Positions 1-12,197 of a DNA stretch of 64,000 nt are shown in pieces. The notes under the pieces are model-generated. The model made no database searches, had not been told where the DNA came from, and saw only the letters and a program-made list of their open reading frames with translations. The position numbers and the translations under genes are program-made. The DNA is from Enterobacter sp. kpr-6. Its GTDB lineage: Bacteria > Pseudomonadota > Gammaproteobacteria > Enterobacterales > Enterobacteriaceae. The DNA is taken from the NCBI RefSeq assembly GCF_900116015.1, contig NZ_FOYH01000004.1:248001-312000 (forward strand), read 5' to 3'. The stretch's first letter is position 1. The number at the start of each line of letters is the position of its first letter.

Positions 1-2507
<2,507 letters not shown>

Positions 2508-2548
2508 GGTTTAGGTCCTTGTCTGTCTGGGTTGCCTTGCTACGAGCA

Positions 2549-2580
2549 TAAAAAAACCCGCGCAATGGCGCGGGTTTTTT
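2549..2580 (-). terminator. leu operon attenuator terminator
   Basis: On the minus strand a 7-bp GC stem (CCCGCGC at one arm, 4-base loop) is followed by a run of T. It lies between the leuL stop codon and the leuA start. This is the position of the transcription attenuator in E. coli and Salmonella, where stalling of ribosomes at leuL leucine codons favours an alternative structure and read-through. Confidence 0.9.
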
Positions 2581-2597
2581 GTCTACCGGAAGATGAC

Positions 2598-2684
2598 TTA
2601 ATTCTGCGTGTCGCCCACCAGTCTACCGCGCAATGAAGATGCGTTTAGTAGTAGTAGACCGGCGAAACGAATGTGGCGAATCAT
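2598..2684 (-). CDS. leuL: leu operon leader peptide LeuL
   Basis: A 28-codon reading frame, too short for most gene callers, that translates as MIRHIRFAGLLLL followed by NASSLRGRLVGDTQN. Four consecutive leucine codons, all the rare CTA, sit at codons 10-13. The same design is known in E. coli and Salmonella leuL, where charged tRNA-Leu supply decides whether the downstream terminator forms. It lies between the leu promoter and the attenuator hairpin. The C-terminus differs from the E. coli peptide, as expected for a sequence read mainly for its codons. Confidence 0.93.
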   Translation of the reverse strand: MIRHIRFAGLLLLNASSLRGRLVGDTQN

Positions 2685-2720
2685 TTAAGTCATGCTCCAG
2701 ATGAATACGTTATGCCTTTA

Positions 2721-2749
2721 GTGGTACTGGATACGTCCTGCGATGTCAA
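2721..2749 (-). promoter_or_regulatory. leu operon promoter
   Basis: Minus-strand TTGACA (2744-2749) is separated by 17 bases from TACCAC (2721-2726). The -35 is perfect and the -10 weak, as I recall for the E. coli leu promoter. The predicted start lies about 30 bases upstream of leuL. Confidence 0.7.
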
Positions 2750-3304
2750 CCCCTTGCCTGGAAAATGGCGCGGGCAATGCAAAGAAACACGTCGGGTAAT
2801 TTAGGCAATTGTGCTATCTGTGATGCTATTAGCGATACTTCTACATTAACAAAAAGTGTGGGCGTTGCTTTTTGTGACATCTTTATACATTCATATATCA
2901 ATATAAATAATATGAAGGAACAAAGCTGGCGCGCTTATCCCGATGATTTTACATGCTTAAATGATAACTTTTGGTATTCATGCCGTGACTAACGTTAAAA
3001 ATGTAAAAAATAAAGTGAAATTAGTGGATGGAGTATGTTGTTAATTAAGTAAATCTACATGATGCGTTAATTATAAATGGTTATGTATATTCATGGCATT
3101 TATGGTTTGATCCTTCGCATATTGTATGGGTTATGAATTGCTCATTTATATCGCAGGCATAATGCACAGTTTGATCTCCTGTGTGTGCCAAAACGAGTCT
3201 TTATATATTCCTAATTTGTAATGTTCTCCTTTTGCTTGTTTTATATGCATGGTAAATAATATTTTCTGAAGTTATTACTGCACAAACAGGAAAGGGAGTT
3301 TAAC
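2750..3304. other. AT-rich leuL-leuO intergenic region
   Basis: About 555 bases without a supportable gene between the leu promoter and leuO, clearly richer in A and T than its surroundings, especially 2860-3290. The equivalent E. coli and Salmonella interval is bound and silenced by H-NS and contains the leuO promoter. A 75-codon open frame at 2765-2992 has no recognisable family or good ribosome site and is treated as chance. Confidence 0.6.
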
Positions 3305-4267
3305 GTGACGGTGGAGACAAGCATGTCAGAAGGAAAAATTATCAGTTCTAATTTAACGGATGCGATGAAGCCCAAACTTCGCATGGTTGATCTTAATCTG
3401 CTTACGGTGTTTGACGTGGTTATGCAGGAGCAAAATATCACGCGTGCCGCCGCTTATTTGCAGATGTCGCAACCGGCGGTCAGTAACGCCGTCGCGCGTC
3501 TGAAGACCATGTTTGAAGATGAGCTTTTCGTTCGCTACGGGCGCGGCATTCAGCCTACCGCACGCGCATTCCAGCTCTATGGTTCCGTGCGTCAGGCATT
3601 GCAACTGATTCAGAATGAGTTGCCGGGTGCCGGATTTGAGCCGATCAATAGCGCGCGTATTTTTAATATGTGTGTTTGCAGTCCGCTGGATAATTATTTA
3701 ACGTCGGTTATATATAATCGCGTTGAAGAAATGGCTCCAAATATCCACTTGGTTTTCAAATCCTCGTTAAATCACAATACCGAACACCAGTTGCGCTATC
3801 AGGAAATTGAATTCGTCATTGGCTATGAAGAATTCCGTCGCCCTGAATTTTCTTGCGTTCCGCTGTTTAAAGATGAAATGGTACTGGTCGCCAGCAAAAA
3901 GCATCCCCGTATTAACAGCCCGCTAAGAGAGAGCGATATTTATAATGAAGAACACGCGGTCGTGGCGCTCGATCGTTATGCTTCATTTAGTCAGCCATGG
4001 TATGACACGCCGGATAAACAACGCTGTATTGCTTATCAGGGTATGGCATTAATTAGTGTATTAAATGTGGTGTCGCAAACGCATCTTGTCGCTATTGCAC
4101 CGCGCTGGCTGGCCAATGAATTTGCCGAAAAGCTACAGCTACAAATTCTGCCACTGCCGTTAAAACTTAACAGCCGCACCTGTTTCCTTTCATGGCACGA
4201 AGCTGCTGGCCGCGATAAAGGGCATCAATGGATGGAGGAGCTGCTGGTTTCTGTTTGCCGCCGCTAA
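3305..4267 (+). CDS. leuO: LysR-type transcriptional regulator LeuO
   Basis: Global regulator that antagonises H-NS silencing and acts on the flanking leu and ilvIH operons, among many targets in E. coli and Salmonella. The 320-residue product has a LysR winged-helix domain at about residues 28-87 ([20 protein letters not shown], then [12 protein letters not shown]) and a C-terminal effector domain ending in [17 protein letters not shown]. Translation starts at GTG 3305, chosen because GGGAG lies six bases upstream; an ATG at 3323 is a weaker alternative. The N-terminal 25 residues differ from E. coli, but the rest aligns without large gaps. It is a single gene with an AT-rich upstream region. 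Confidence 0.96.
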   Translation: MTVETSMSEGKIISSNLTDAMKPKLRMVDLNLLTVFDVVMQEQNITRAAAYLQMSQPAVSNAVARLKTMFEDELFVRYGRGIQPTARAFQLYGSVRQALQLIQNELPGAGFEPINSARIFNMCVCSPLDNYLTSVIYNRVEEMAPNIHLVFKSSLNHNTEHQLRYQEIEFVIGYEEFRRPEFSCVPLFKDEMVLVASKKHPRINSPLRESDIYNEEHAVVALDRYASFSQPWYDTPDKQRCIAYQGMALISVLNVVSQTHLVAIAPRWLANEFAEKLQLQILPLPLKLNSRTCFLSWHEAAGRDKGHQWMEELLVSVCRR

Positions 4268-4641
4268 GCTGAAAGAAAGTTAATGGATTCAGGTTGTATT
4301 TATTCTTCTTAACTTTCAATTTGCGATATTTTCTTCTAATGCATTTTTAACGCCGTCCTGGTGACGGGGTTAAAAATGCATGAATAGCTGAGTGTCTCAG
4401 TTTTTCTGCCATGATTGGTCATCGCCTTTCCTTATCATAGTGTATTCTTCTTTTAACCTTCCCCCGACCTCTTATTTATTCTTTTAACCCCGCGTCAGGC
4501 TAATCGTTTGCCAATTGCCTGGCTCATAGCGAGCGGTTAAGGTAATCGTTAAACAACGAGAGGCAGGGATTTTCCCTGGCAGTGAGAGTGCGTGGAAATG
4601 ACTTCTGCCATTCGTCGATAAATAAAGCCTGGAGGCAAAGC
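4268..4641. other. leuO-ilvI intergenic and ilvIH leader region
   Basis: A 374-base non-coding interval. It contains the 43-base palindrome at 4339-4381 and a pyrimidine-rich stretch near 4440-4490. In E. coli the ilvIH promoter and its Lrp sites lie in the equivalent interval; I could not place the promoter hexamers or Lrp sites with confidence. A small hairpin (CAGGGA/TCCCTG) sits at 4564-4578 in the presumed leader. Confidence 0.5.
4339..4381. repeat. 43-base near-perfect inverted repeat
   Basis: Arms ATGCATTTTTAAC (4339-4351) and GTTAAAAATGCAT (4369-4381) are exact reverse complements. An inner 5-bp stem CCGTC/GACGG closes a five-base loop. Only one opposed pair (4352 and 4368, both G) fails to match. 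It lies 72 bases after the leuO stop. No T-run follows on either strand, so a simple intrinsic terminator is not obvious. Confidence 0.85.
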
Positions 4642-6366
4642 ATGGAGATGTTGTCTGGAGCCGAGATGGTCGTCCGATCGCTTATCGATCAAGGCGTCAA
4701 GCAAGTGTTCGGTTATCCCGGAGGCGCAGTCCTGGATATCTATGATGCGCTGCACACCGTCGGGGGTATCGATCATGTGCTGGTGCGTCATGAGCAGGCC
4801 GCCGTGCATATGGCGGATGGGCTGGCGCGCGCAACGGGAGAAGTGGGGGTCGTACTCGTCACTTCAGGACCTGGGGCCACCAACGCCATCACCGGTATCG
4901 CTACAGCCTATATGGACTCCATTCCGCTTGTGGTGCTCTCAGGCCAGGTGGCGACGTCGCTCATCGGCTATGACGCCTTCCAGGAGTGCGACATGGTGGG
5001 GATCTCCCGCCCGGTGGTGAAGCACAGTTTCCTGGTTAAACAGACCGAAGATATCCCCGGCGTGTTGAAGAAAGCCTTCTGGCTGGCGGCGAGTGGTCGT
5101 CCGGGCCCGGTGGTGGTCGATTTGCCGAAAGATATCATGAACCCGGCGAACAAATTCCCGTACGTCTGGCCGGAATCGGTCAGCATGCGTTCTTATAATC
5201 CGACGACGCAGGGCCATAAAGGCCAGATCAAACGCGCGCTGCAAACGCTGATTGCCGCCAAAAATCCGGTGGTGTACGTGGGCGGCGGGGCGATAAATGC
5301 CGGATGTGAAGCGCCGCTGCGCCAGTTGATTGAAACGCTTAACCTGCCGGTCGCCTCTTCCTTAATGGGACTGGGTGCGTTTCCGGCGACCCATCGTCAG
5401 GCGCTTGGGATGCTCGGCATGCACGGCACCTATGAAGCCAACATGACGATGCACCACTCTGATGTGATTTTCGCGGTAGGGGTGCGCTTTGACGATCGCA
5501 CCACCAATAATCTGGCGAAGTACTGCCCGAATGCGACGGTGCTGCATATCGACATCGATCCCACCTCGATCTCCAAAACCGTGTCAGCCGATGTGCCGAT
5601 CGTAGGCGATGCCCGGATGGTGCTGGAGCAGATGCTTGAACTGTTAGGCCAGGAAGAGTACGTGCAGGCGCACGATGAGATCCGCGACTGGTGGATCAGG
5701 ATTGAACAGTGGCGCGCGCGTCAGTGCCTGAAGTACGACACCCAAAGCGAAAGCATCAAACCGCAGGCAGTGATCGAAACCATCTGGCGTTTAACCCAGG
5801 GTGAGGCCTACGTCACCTCTGACGTCGGACAGCATCAAATGTTTGCCGCGCTTTATTATCCTTTTGATAAGCCGCGCCGTTGGATCAACTCCGGCGGCCT
5901 CGGCACCATGGGCTTCGGTTTACCTGCCGCCCTCGGCGTGAAAATGGCATTGCCGGAAGAAACGGTGATTTGCGTGACCGGCGACGGCAGCATCCAGATG
6001 AACATTCAGGAACTCTCTACGGCGTTGCAGTACGAACTGCCGGTGCTGGTGCTGAACCTGAATAATGGCTATCTCGGCATGGTGAAGCAGTGGCAGGACA
6101 TGATTTACTCAGGCCGACACTCGCAATCGTATATGACTTCGTTGCCGGACTTTGTGCGTCTGGCGGAGGCGTACGGGCATGTGGGTATGCGCATCACGCA
6201 ACCTGAAGAACTGGAAAGCAAGCTGGCAGAAGCGCTCTCAATGGTGCGCAATAACCGACTGGTGTTTGTGGACGTCAGCGTGGACGGTGGTGAACACGTT
6301 TATCCGATGCATATTCGCGGCGGCGGCATGGATGAGATGTGGCTTAGCAAAACGGAGAGGACTTGA
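4642..6366 (+). CDS. ilvI: Acetohydroxyacid synthase III, large catalytic subunit
   Basis: Thiamine-diphosphate and FAD enzyme that makes 2-acetolactate or 2-aceto-2-hydroxybutyrate, the first common step of valine, leucine and isoleucine synthesis. The 574-residue product matches E. coli IlvI in length. It has the N-terminal TPP pyrimidine domain ([21 protein letters not shown]), the central FAD domain and the C-terminal TPP domain with GDGSIQMN. The ATG at 4642 is chosen because GGAGG lies six bases upstream and it matches the E. coli start. An in-frame GTG at 4582 would add 20 residues without support. The small subunit ilvH follows after two bases, so the two are cotranscribed. Confidence 0.97.
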   Translation: MEMLSGAEMVVRSLIDQGVKQVFGYPGGAVLDIYDALHTVGGIDHVLVRHEQAAVHMADGLARATGEVGVVLVTSGPGATNAITGIATAYMDSIPLVVLSGQVATSLIGYDAFQECDMVGISRPVVKHSFLVKQTEDIPGVLKKAFWLAASGRPGPVVVDLPKDIMNPANKFPYVWPESVSMRSYNPTTQGHKGQIKRALQTLIAAKNPVVYVGGGAINAGCEAPLRQLIETLNLPVASSLMGLGAFPATHRQALGMLGMHGTYEANMTMHHSDVIFAVGVRFDDRTTNNLAKYCPNATVLHIDIDPTSISKTVSADVPIVGDARMVLEQMLELLGQEEYVQAHDEIRDWWIRIEQWRARQCLKYDTQSESIKPQAVIETIWRLTQGEAYVTSDVGQHQMFAALYYPFDKPRRWINSGGLGTMGFGLPAALGVKMALPEETVICVTGDGSIQMNIQELSTALQYELPVLVLNLNNGYLGMVKQWQDMIYSGRHSQSYMTSLPDFVRLAEAYGHVGMRITQPEELESKLAEALSMVRNNRLVFVDVSVDGGEHVYPMHIRGGGMDEMWLSKTERT

Positions 6367-6368
6367 TT

Positions 6369-6860
6369 ATGCGCCGGATATTGTCTGTTTTACTGGAAAA
6401 CGAATCGGGTGCGTTATCCCGCGTGATCGGCCTCTTTTCACAGCGTGGATATAACATTGAAAGTCTGACCGTGGCCCCCACCGACGATCCGACCCTCTCA
6501 CGTATGACCATCCAGACGGTAGGTGATGCAAAAGTGCTGGAGCAGATTGAAAAGCAACTGCATAAACTGGTGGATGTATTACGGGTTAATGAACTGGGGC
6601 AGGGTGCACACGTCGAGCGCGAGATCATGCTGGTGAAGATCCAGGCCAGCGGCTACGGGCGTGAAGAAGTGAAACGCAATGCGGAGATCTTCCGTGGTCA
6701 GATCATTGATGTGACGCCGTCGATTTACACGGTTCAGCTTGCGGGCACCAGCGATAAGCTGGACGCGTTTCTGGCGACGATCCGCGATGTGGCGAAAATT
6801 GTCGAAGTCGCGCGCTCAGGCGTCGTCGGATTATCGCGCGGTGATAAGATCATGCGTTAA
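6369..6860 (+). CDS. ilvH: Acetohydroxyacid synthase III, small regulatory subunit
   Basis: Regulatory partner of IlvI that activates the enzyme and confers valine feedback inhibition. The 163-residue protein begins [19 protein letters not shown], the start of an N-terminal ACT domain (about residues 1-76) where valine binds. A C-terminal domain (about 80-163) contains the [10 protein letters not shown] segment. The start at 6369 is two bases after the ilvI stop; upstream TTG 6363 is not needed. A strong terminator follows. Confidence 0.97.
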   Translation: MRRILSVLLENESGALSRVIGLFSQRGYNIESLTVAPTDDPTLSRMTIQTVGDAKVLEQIEKQLHKLVDVLRVNELGQGAHVEREIMLVKIQASGYGREEVKRNAEIFRGQIIDVTPSIYTVQLAGTSDKLDAFLATIRDVAKIVEVARSGVVGLSRGDKIMR

Positions 6861-6885
6861 GCCTTACGCAGTATAAAATTTAACA

Positions 6886-6913
6886 GCCCGACATACAGTG
6901 TCGGGTTTTTTTT
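6886..6913 (+). terminator. ilvIH operon terminator
   Basis: Stem CCCGACA/TGTCGGG with a five-base loop and eight T residues, 26 bases after the ilvH stop codon. Confidence 0.9.
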
Positions 6914-7040
6914 GCGAAATTCCCCGGAACCCTACGCGAAAGCGGTTGCCGCAGTGACTATTCTGCGCTTAGATGTTATGGAATTTAACCTATATCCCTA
7001 AAAAGGTTATGGAGTATCTTTTATTGATTAAGGGGCAATT

Positions 7041-8045
7041 GTGAAACTGGATGAAATCGCCCGGCTAGCCGGCGTCTCACGAACCACAGCAAGCTATGTC
7101 ATCAACGGAAAAGCCAAGCAGTATCGTGTCAGCGATAAAACCGTTGAGAAAGTCATGGCTGTTGTACGTGAGCATAACTACCATCCTAATGCGGTAGCGG
7201 CTGGGCTGCGTGCAGGACGTACGCGATCGATAGGCCTGGTGATCCCCGATCTGGAGAACACCAGTTATACGCGGATTGCCAATTATCTTGAGCGCCAGGC
7301 GCGTCAGCGTGGCTATCAGTTACTGATTGCCTGTTCAGAAGATCAGCCTGATAACGAAATGCGCTGTATTGATCATCTGCTTCAGCGGCAGGTTGATGCG
7401 ATCATTGTTTCAACCTCTCTGCCGCCTGAACATCCGTTTTATCAGCGCTGGGCGAATGATTCTTTCCCGATCGTTGCCCTCGATCGGGCATTAGATCGCG
7501 AGCATTTCACAAGCGTGGTCGGGGCGGATCAGGATGATGCAGAAATGCTGGCAGCGGAGTTACGCACTTTCCCCGCTGAAAACGTGCTCTATTTAGGTGC
7601 GCTGCCAGAACTTTCGGTGAGTTTCTTGCGTGAGCAGGGTTTTCGCACCGCCTGGAAAGACGATCCGCGCGAAGTGCATTTCCTCTATGCAAACAGCTAT
7701 GAGCGCGAGGCCGCGGCTGCGCTGTTTGAGAAATGGCTGGAAACGCATCCAATGCCGCAGGCGCTCTTCACCACCTCATTTGCGCTGTTACAGGGCGTCA
7801 TGGACGTCACGCTGCGTCGTGAGGGTAAACTGCCGTCTGATTTAGCGATTGCGACCTTTGGCGATAATGAACTGCTCGACTTTCTGCAATGTCCTGTACT
7901 GGCTGTTGCCCAGCGCCACCGTGACGTGGCAGAACGCGTGCTGGAAATCGTCCTCGCAAGCCTTGATGAACCGCGTAAACCGAAGCCGGGTTTAAGCCGG
8001 ATTCGGCGTAACCTTTATCGTCGTGGCATACTCAGCCGCTTATAA
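7041..8045 (+). CDS. cra: Catabolite repressor-activator Cra (FruR)
   Basis: LacI-family regulator that represses glycolytic and activates gluconeogenic genes; its DNA binding is relieved by fructose phosphates. The 334-residue product has an N-terminal helix-turn-helix ([20 protein letters not shown]) and hinge at residues 1-60, then a periplasmic-binding-protein-like effector domain ([14 protein letters not shown] onward). It starts with GTG 7041, with AGGGG eight or fewer bases upstream, as in E. coli. It is monocistronic, between the ilvH terminator and its own hairpin at 8057. Confidence 0.97.
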   Translation: MKLDEIARLAGVSRTTASYVINGKAKQYRVSDKTVEKVMAVVREHNYHPNAVAAGLRAGRTRSIGLVIPDLENTSYTRIANYLERQARQRGYQLLIACSEDQPDNEMRCIDHLLQRQVDAIIVSTSLPPEHPFYQRWANDSFPIVALDRALDREHFTSVVGADQDDAEMLAAELRTFPAENVLYLGALPELSVSFLREQGFRTAWKDDPREVHFLYANSYEREAAAALFEKWLETHPMPQALFTTSFALLQGVMDVTLRREGKLPSDLAIATFGDNELLDFLQCPVLAVAQRHRDVAERVLEIVLASLDEPRKPKPGLSRIRRNLYRRGILSRL

Positions 8046-8056
8046 TTTCGAATGAA

Positions 8057-8080
8057 AGGCAGCGCAAGCTGCCTGAATTT
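8057..8080 (+). terminator. cra terminator
   Basis: Stem AGGCAGC/GCTGCCT with a GCAA tetraloop and a short T-rich tail, 12 bases after the cra stop. Confidence 0.65.
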
Positions 8081-8560
8081 TTAAATAATGCCAAACTTAA
8101 GCAATATAATTGTTCTTAAGATTAATCCTTAAAACCCATAGGGTGCTATTTTATTAATTTGCTTTAATTCATCGAATTTTGTTTTACACAATTATTCAGG
8201 CGTAAAAAGACGTAAGTTTTGAATTGTTTTGTAACATCCTTCCTGATTTGTAGAAATAACAACCACTTTTTCTCAAGGTCTGTCATCCCCGTTAACCCCG
8301 CGACTGCTCAGGCTTACAACCTTGTACCTGGCGCTGTCATCCTGACGCAATATGTCTTAAAATGCCGCCCGCGTCGCAAAGTGACACTTTGTATTAATTA
8401 AATGTCTATTCGAAATGACGTAACGGCCATTCGCATATTTGGTTTTTTTCTTACAAATATTCATGACGTTAATTTGATAAACAGAGTGAGCGAAATTTGC
8501 ACAGCGCCATTTACTGCCATTAATAAGGGTGCTTTTAATCCGCTTAGCCTCAGTGCTGGC
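8075..8560. other. Non-coding interval between cra and the dcw promoter
   Basis: Nearly 500 bases with low GC near 8080-8270 and 8400-8480. Two short open frames (8219-8401 and 8402-8587) lack ribosome sites and family signature and are not called as genes. In E. coli the equivalent interval is similar in length and also lacks a well-supported gene. Confidence 0.5.
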
Positions 8561-8590
8561 TTGACAAGGTTTTCCTCCGCTCCGTAAACT
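8561..8590 (+). promoter_or_regulatory. Pmra, main promoter of the dcw cluster
   Basis: TTGACA at 8561-8566, then an 18-base spacer and TAAACT at 8585-8590, about 60 bases upstream of mraZ. Position and sequence match the E. coli mraZ promoter, which drives the early dcw genes. Confidence 0.8.
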
Positions 8591-8597
8591 CCTTGCG

Positions 8598-8622
8598 TGG
8601 GAATTTGTGGGATAAAGTGGTG
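8598..8622 (+). promoter_or_regulatory. MraZ operator repeats
   Basis: Three boxes spaced exactly ten bases apart: TGGGA at 8598, TGGGA at 8608 and TGGTG at 8618. MraZ binds TGGGN boxes with five-base spacers just downstream of its own promoter in E. coli. The third box departs from the consensus. Confidence 0.75.
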
Positions 8623-8650
8623 AAAAGGGTCGCGGTGAGGTGAAGCTGGC

Positions 8651-9109
8651 ATGTTCCGTGGGGCAACATTAGTCAATCTCGACAGTAAGGGACGGTTAGC
8701 CGTACCTACCCGACATCGGGAATATCTGCTCGGGCATGCTTCTGGTCAACTGGTGTGTACCATTGATATCCACCACGCTTGCCTGCTGCTTTACCCCCTC
8801 CCGGAATGGGAAATTATTGAGCAAAAATTGTCGCGTCTGTCGAGCATGAACCCGTTAGAGCGACGCGTACAGCGTTTACTTTTGGGTCATGCCAGTGAAT
8901 GTCAGATGGATAACGCGGGCCGCTTACTGATACCGCCCGTTTTGCGGCAACACGCCGGGCTGAACAAAGAAGTGATGCTGGTCGGGCAGTTCAACAAATT
9001 TGAACTGTGGGATGAAACGACCTGGTATCAACAGGTCAGGGAAGATATCGACGCTGAACAATCGGGTGCTGAACAACTTTCAGAACGATTGCAGGATTTG
9101 TCTCTATAA
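8651..9109 (+). CDS. mraZ: Transcriptional regulator MraZ
   Basis: DNA-binding repressor of its own cluster, related to AbrB-type swapped-hairpin proteins. The 152-residue product has two copies of the SpoVT/AbrB-like motif: [15 protein letters not shown] near residues 10-24 and [19 protein letters not shown] near 84-102. It is first in the dcw operon, and its predicted operator is directly upstream. The GTGAGG ribosome site at 8635-8640 supports ATG 8651. Confidence 0.96.
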   Translation: MFRGATLVNLDSKGRLAVPTRHREYLLGHASGQLVCTIDIHHACLLLYPLPEWEIIEQKLSRLSSMNPLERRVQRLLLGHASECQMDNAGRLLIPPVLRQHAGLNKEVMLVGQFNKFELWDETTWYQQVREDIDAEQSGAEQLSERLQDLSL

Positions 9110-9111
9110 AG

Positions 9112-10053
9112 ATGATGGAAAATTTTAAACACACCACGGTGCTCCTGGACGAGGCCGTTAATGGCCTGAACATTCGACCAGATGGCATCTATATTGATGG
9201 CACCTTTGGCCGTGGCGGACACTCGCGCTTAATTCTTTCGCAGCTCGGCCCTGAAGGCCGCTTGCTGGCAATCGATCGCGATCCAGAAGCGATCGCCATT
9301 GCGAATACTATTGATGACCCACGCTTCTCTATTGTGCATGGTCCTTTCTCTGCGCTTGCTGATTATGTCAGTGAGCGTGATCTTACCGGCAAGATCGACG
9401 GCATTCTCCTCGATCTCGGCGTTTCTTCCCCTCAGCTTGACGATCCTGAACGCGGTTTCTCATTTATGCGCGACGGTCCACTGGATATGCGCATGGATCC
9501 GACCCGGGGTCAGTCGGCAGCGGAATGGCTGCAAACGGCTGACGAAGCGGACATCGCCTGGGTGATTAAGACCTTTGGTGAAGAACGCTTTGGCAAGCGC
9601 ATCGCCCGCGCCATTGTCGAACGTAACCGTATCGAACCGATGACGCGCACCAAAGAGCTGGCAGAAGTCATCACGGCGGCGACGCCGGTAAAAGACAAAT
9701 TTAAACACCCGGCGACCCGTACCTTCCAGGCGGTGCGTATCTGGGTAAACAGCGAACTCGATGAGATCGAGCAGGCGCTTAAAAATTCACTCGGCGTTCT
9801 GGCTCCGGGCGGGCGGCTGTCGATCATCAGCTTCCACTCGCTGGAAGACCGCATTGTGAAGCGCTTTATGCGTGAAAATAGCCGTGGCCCGCAGGTACCC
9901 GCCGGGCTGCCGATGACCGAAGCGCAACTCAGCAAGCTGGGTGGCCGTTATTTGCGAGCATTAGGCAAACTGATGCCGGGCGAAGAAGAAGTGGCAGAGA
10001 ACCCGCGCGCCCGTAGTTCCGTGCTGCGAATTGCAGAGAGGACGAGCGCATGA
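9112..10053 (+). CDS. rsmH: 16S rRNA (cytosine-1402-N4) methyltransferase RsmH
   Basis: S-adenosylmethionine-dependent enzyme that adds the N4 methyl group to C1402 in the ribosomal decoding centre. The 313-residue protein has the methyltransferase motif [10 protein letters not shown] near residue 33 and a catalytic-domain segment [13 protein letters not shown]. The C-terminus [14 protein letters not shown] is family-typical. It starts two bases after the mraZ stop and shares ATGA with ftsL. A second ATG (9115) is possible as the start. Formerly mraW. Confidence 0.97.
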   Translation: MMENFKHTTVLLDEAVNGLNIRPDGIYIDGTFGRGGHSRLILSQLGPEGRLLAIDRDPEAIAIANTIDDPRFSIVHGPFSALADYVSERDLTGKIDGILLDLGVSSPQLDDPERGFSFMRDGPLDMRMDPTRGQSAAEWLQTADEADIAWVIKTFGEERFGKRIARAIVERNRIEPMTRTKELAEVITAATPVKDKFKHPATRTFQAVRIWVNSELDEIEQALKNSLGVLAPGGRLSIISFHSLEDRIVKRFMRENSRGPQVPAGLPMTEAQLSKLGGRYLRALGKLMPGEEEVAENPRARSSVLRIAERTSA

Positions 10054-10415
10054 TCACCAGGGTGACAGAAACCTTAAGCAAAGTTAAAGGATCGTTAGGC
10101 AGCAACGAGCGTCATGCGCTGCCTTCTGTCATCGGCGATGACCTTTTGCGCTTTGGGAAACTGCCACTCTGTCTGTTCATTTGCATCATTGTCACTGCCG
10201 TCACCGTGGTCACCACGGCGCACCATACGCGTTTGTTAACCGCGCAGCGCGAGCAACTGGTTGTTGAACGCGATGCGCTGGATATCGAATGGCGTAACCT
10301 GATCCTTGAAGAAAACGCGCTCGGCGATCACAGCCGTGTTGAGCGGATCGCCAATGAGAAACTGCAATTGCAGCATGTCGATCCTTCGCAAGAAAATATC
10401 GTAGTGCAAAAATAA
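10050..10415 (+). CDS. ftsL: Cell division protein FtsL
   Basis: Small bitopic inner-membrane protein of the FtsQLB complex that activates septal wall synthesis by FtsWI. The 121 residues comprise a cytoplasmic tail (1-36), one transmembrane helix (about 37-57, [18 protein letters not shown]) and a periplasmic coiled coil with leucine heptads ([20 protein letters not shown]). The start overlaps the rsmH stop in ATGA. Confidence 0.96.
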   Translation: MITRVTETLSKVKGSLGSNERHALPSVIGDDLLRFGKLPLCLFICIIVTAVTVVTTAHHTRLLTAQREQLVVERDALDIEWRNLILEENALGDHSRVERIANEKLQLQHVDPSQENIVVQK

Positions 10416-10430
10416 GGAATAACGCGGCGC

Positions 10431-12197
10431 ATGAAAGCAGCGGCGAAGATGCAAAAACCGAAACGCCAGGAAGAACAGGCCAACTTTGTGAGTTGGCGTT
10501 TTGCGTTGCTTTGCGGTTGCATTTTGCTGGCCTTGAGCTTCCTGCTTGGGCGCGTGGCATGGCTTCAGGTCATCAACCCGGACATGCTGGTGCGGCAGGG
10601 CGACTTACGTTCCCTGCGCGTGCAGGAAGTTTCAACATCACGTGGAATGATCACTGACCGTTCCGGGCGACCGCTGGCGGTGAGTGTGCCGGTGAAAGCG
10701 ATTTGGGCCGATCCCAAAGAGCTTCACGACGCAGGCGGTATCTCGCTGGATAGCCGCTGGAAAGCGCTGTCGGACGCATTAAATATGCCGCTCGATCAGC
10801 TTGCCCAGCGCGTAAACGCCAACCCCAAAGGCCGCTTTATTTATCTGGCGCGCCAGGTCAACCCGGATCTCGGTGATTACATTAAAAAGCTGAAGCTGCC
10901 GGGCATTCACCTGCGTGAAGAGTCGCGCCGCTACTATCCGTCCGGCGAAGTCACCGCGCATCTGATTGGCTTCACCAACGTTGATAGCCAGGGTATCGAA
11001 GGCGTTGAGAAAAGCTTCGATAAATGGCTCACCGGGCAGCCGGGCGAGCGTATCGTGCGTAAAGACCGCTACGGTCGCGTAATCGAAGATATCTCTTCTA
11101 CTGACAGCCAGGCCGCGCATAACCTTGCGCTCAGCATCGACGAACGCCTGCAGGCGCTGGTCTACCGCGAACTGAATAACGCCGTGGCCTTCAACAAAGC
11201 CGAATCGGGCAGTGCGGTGCTGGTGGATGTGAACACCGGTGAAGTGCTGGCGATGGCGAACAGCCCGTCATACAACCCCAACAATTTCTCCGGCACCGCG
11301 AAAGACGCGATGCGTAACCGCGCCATTACCGACGTGTTCGAACCGGGTTCGACCGTCAAACCGATGGTGGTGATGACCGCCTTGCAGCGTGGCGTGGTAC
11401 GCGAAAATACCGTACTCAACACAGTGCCTTATCGAATTAATGGCCACGAAATCAAAGACGTGGCGCGCTACAGCGAGTTAACCCTGACCGGGGTTTTACA
11501 GAAGTCGAGTAACGTTGGCGTTTCTAAGCTGGCGTTAGCGATGCCGTCCTCAGCGTTAGTAGATACTTACTCACGTTTTGGGCTGGGAAAAGCGACCAAT
11601 TTGGGGTTGGTCGGAGAACGCAGTGGCTTATATCCTCAAAAACAACGGTGGTCTGACATAGAGAGGGCCACCTTCTCTTTCGGCTACGGGCTAATGGTAA
11701 CGCCGTTACAGTTAGCGCGAGTCTACGCAACGATTGGCAGCTATGGCATTTATCGCCCGTTGTCCATTACCAAAGTTGATCCCCCGGTACCCGGTGAGCG
11801 CATCTTCCCGGAATCCATTGTCCGCACCGTGGTGCATATGATGGAAAGCGTGGCGCTGCCCGGCGGCGGCGGCGTGAAAGCAGCGATCAAAGGCTATCGC
11901 ATCGCGATTAAAACCGGTACAGCGAAAAAAGTGGGGCCGGATGGCCGCTACATTAACAAATATATTGCTTACACCGCGGGCGTTGCCCCCGCCAGCCAGC
12001 CGCGTTTTGCGCTGGTGGTGGTGATCAACGATCCGCAGGCAGGTAAATACTACGGTGGTGCCGTTTCCGCACCGGTCTTTGGTGCCATCATGGGCGGCGT
12101 ACTGCGCACCATGAACATCGAGCCGGATGCTCTGGCGACGGGCGAGAAAAGTGAATTCGTAATTAATCAAGGCGAGGGAACAGGTGGCAGATCGTAA
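10431..12197 (+). CDS. ftsI: Septal peptidoglycan transpeptidase FtsI (PBP3)
   Basis: Class B penicillin-binding protein that cross-links septal peptidoglycan together with FtsW. The 588 residues match E. coli without gaps: cytoplasmic tail, one transmembrane helix (about 24-40), pedestal domain, and transpeptidase domain with the active serine in GSTVK (Ser307), SSN and KTG motifs. Codons 364-438 (about 11520-11745) are rich in rare codons (ATA, AGG, CTA, CGA, CGG, GGA, many TTA), unlike the rest of the gene; see findings. The 3' end overlaps murE by 14 bases. Confidence 0.98.
   Translation: MKAAAKMQKPKRQEEQANFVSWRFALLCGCILLALSFLLGRVAWLQVINPDMLVRQGDLRSLRVQEVSTSRGMITDRSGRPLAVSVPVKAIWADPKELHDAGGISLDSRWKALSDALNMPLDQLAQRVNANPKGRFIYLARQVNPDLGDYIKKLKLPGIHLREESRRYYPSGEVTAHLIGFTNVDSQGIEGVEKSFDKWLTGQPGERIVRKDRYGRVIEDISSTDSQAAHNLALSIDERLQALVYRELNNAVAFNKAESGSAVLVDVNTGEVLAMANSPSYNPNNFSGTAKDAMRNRAITDVFEPGSTVKPMVVMTALQRGVVRENTVLNTVPYRINGHEIKDVARYSELTLTGVLQKSSNVGVSKLALAMPSSALVDTYSRFGLGKATNLGLVGERSGLYPQKQRWSDIERATFSFGYGLMVTPLQLARVYATIGSYGIYRPLSITKVDPPVPGERIFPESIVRTVVHMMESVALPGGGGVKAAIKGYRIAIKTGTAKKVGPDGRYINKYIAYTAGVAPASQPRFALVVVINDPQAGKYYGGAVSAPVFGAIMGGVLRTMNIEPDALATGEKSEFVINQGEGTGGRS

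Noticed and set aside
2765-2992. 75-codon open frame between leuL and leuO
   Set aside because: No good ribosome site, no recognisable family, and it lies in AT-rich regulatory DNA.
4582-4641. N-terminal extension of ilvI from GTG 4582
   Set aside because: GGAGG six bases before ATG 4642 and agreement with E. coli define the real start.
6056-6090. Changed residue in the TPP domain of IlvI (NNGYLGMV rather than NNRYLGMV)
   Set aside because: This position varies among acetohydroxyacid synthases, so no loss of function is implied.
8219-8587. Two short open frames before mraZ
   Set aside because: No ribosome sites; the second runs into the mraZ promoter; the sequences match no family.
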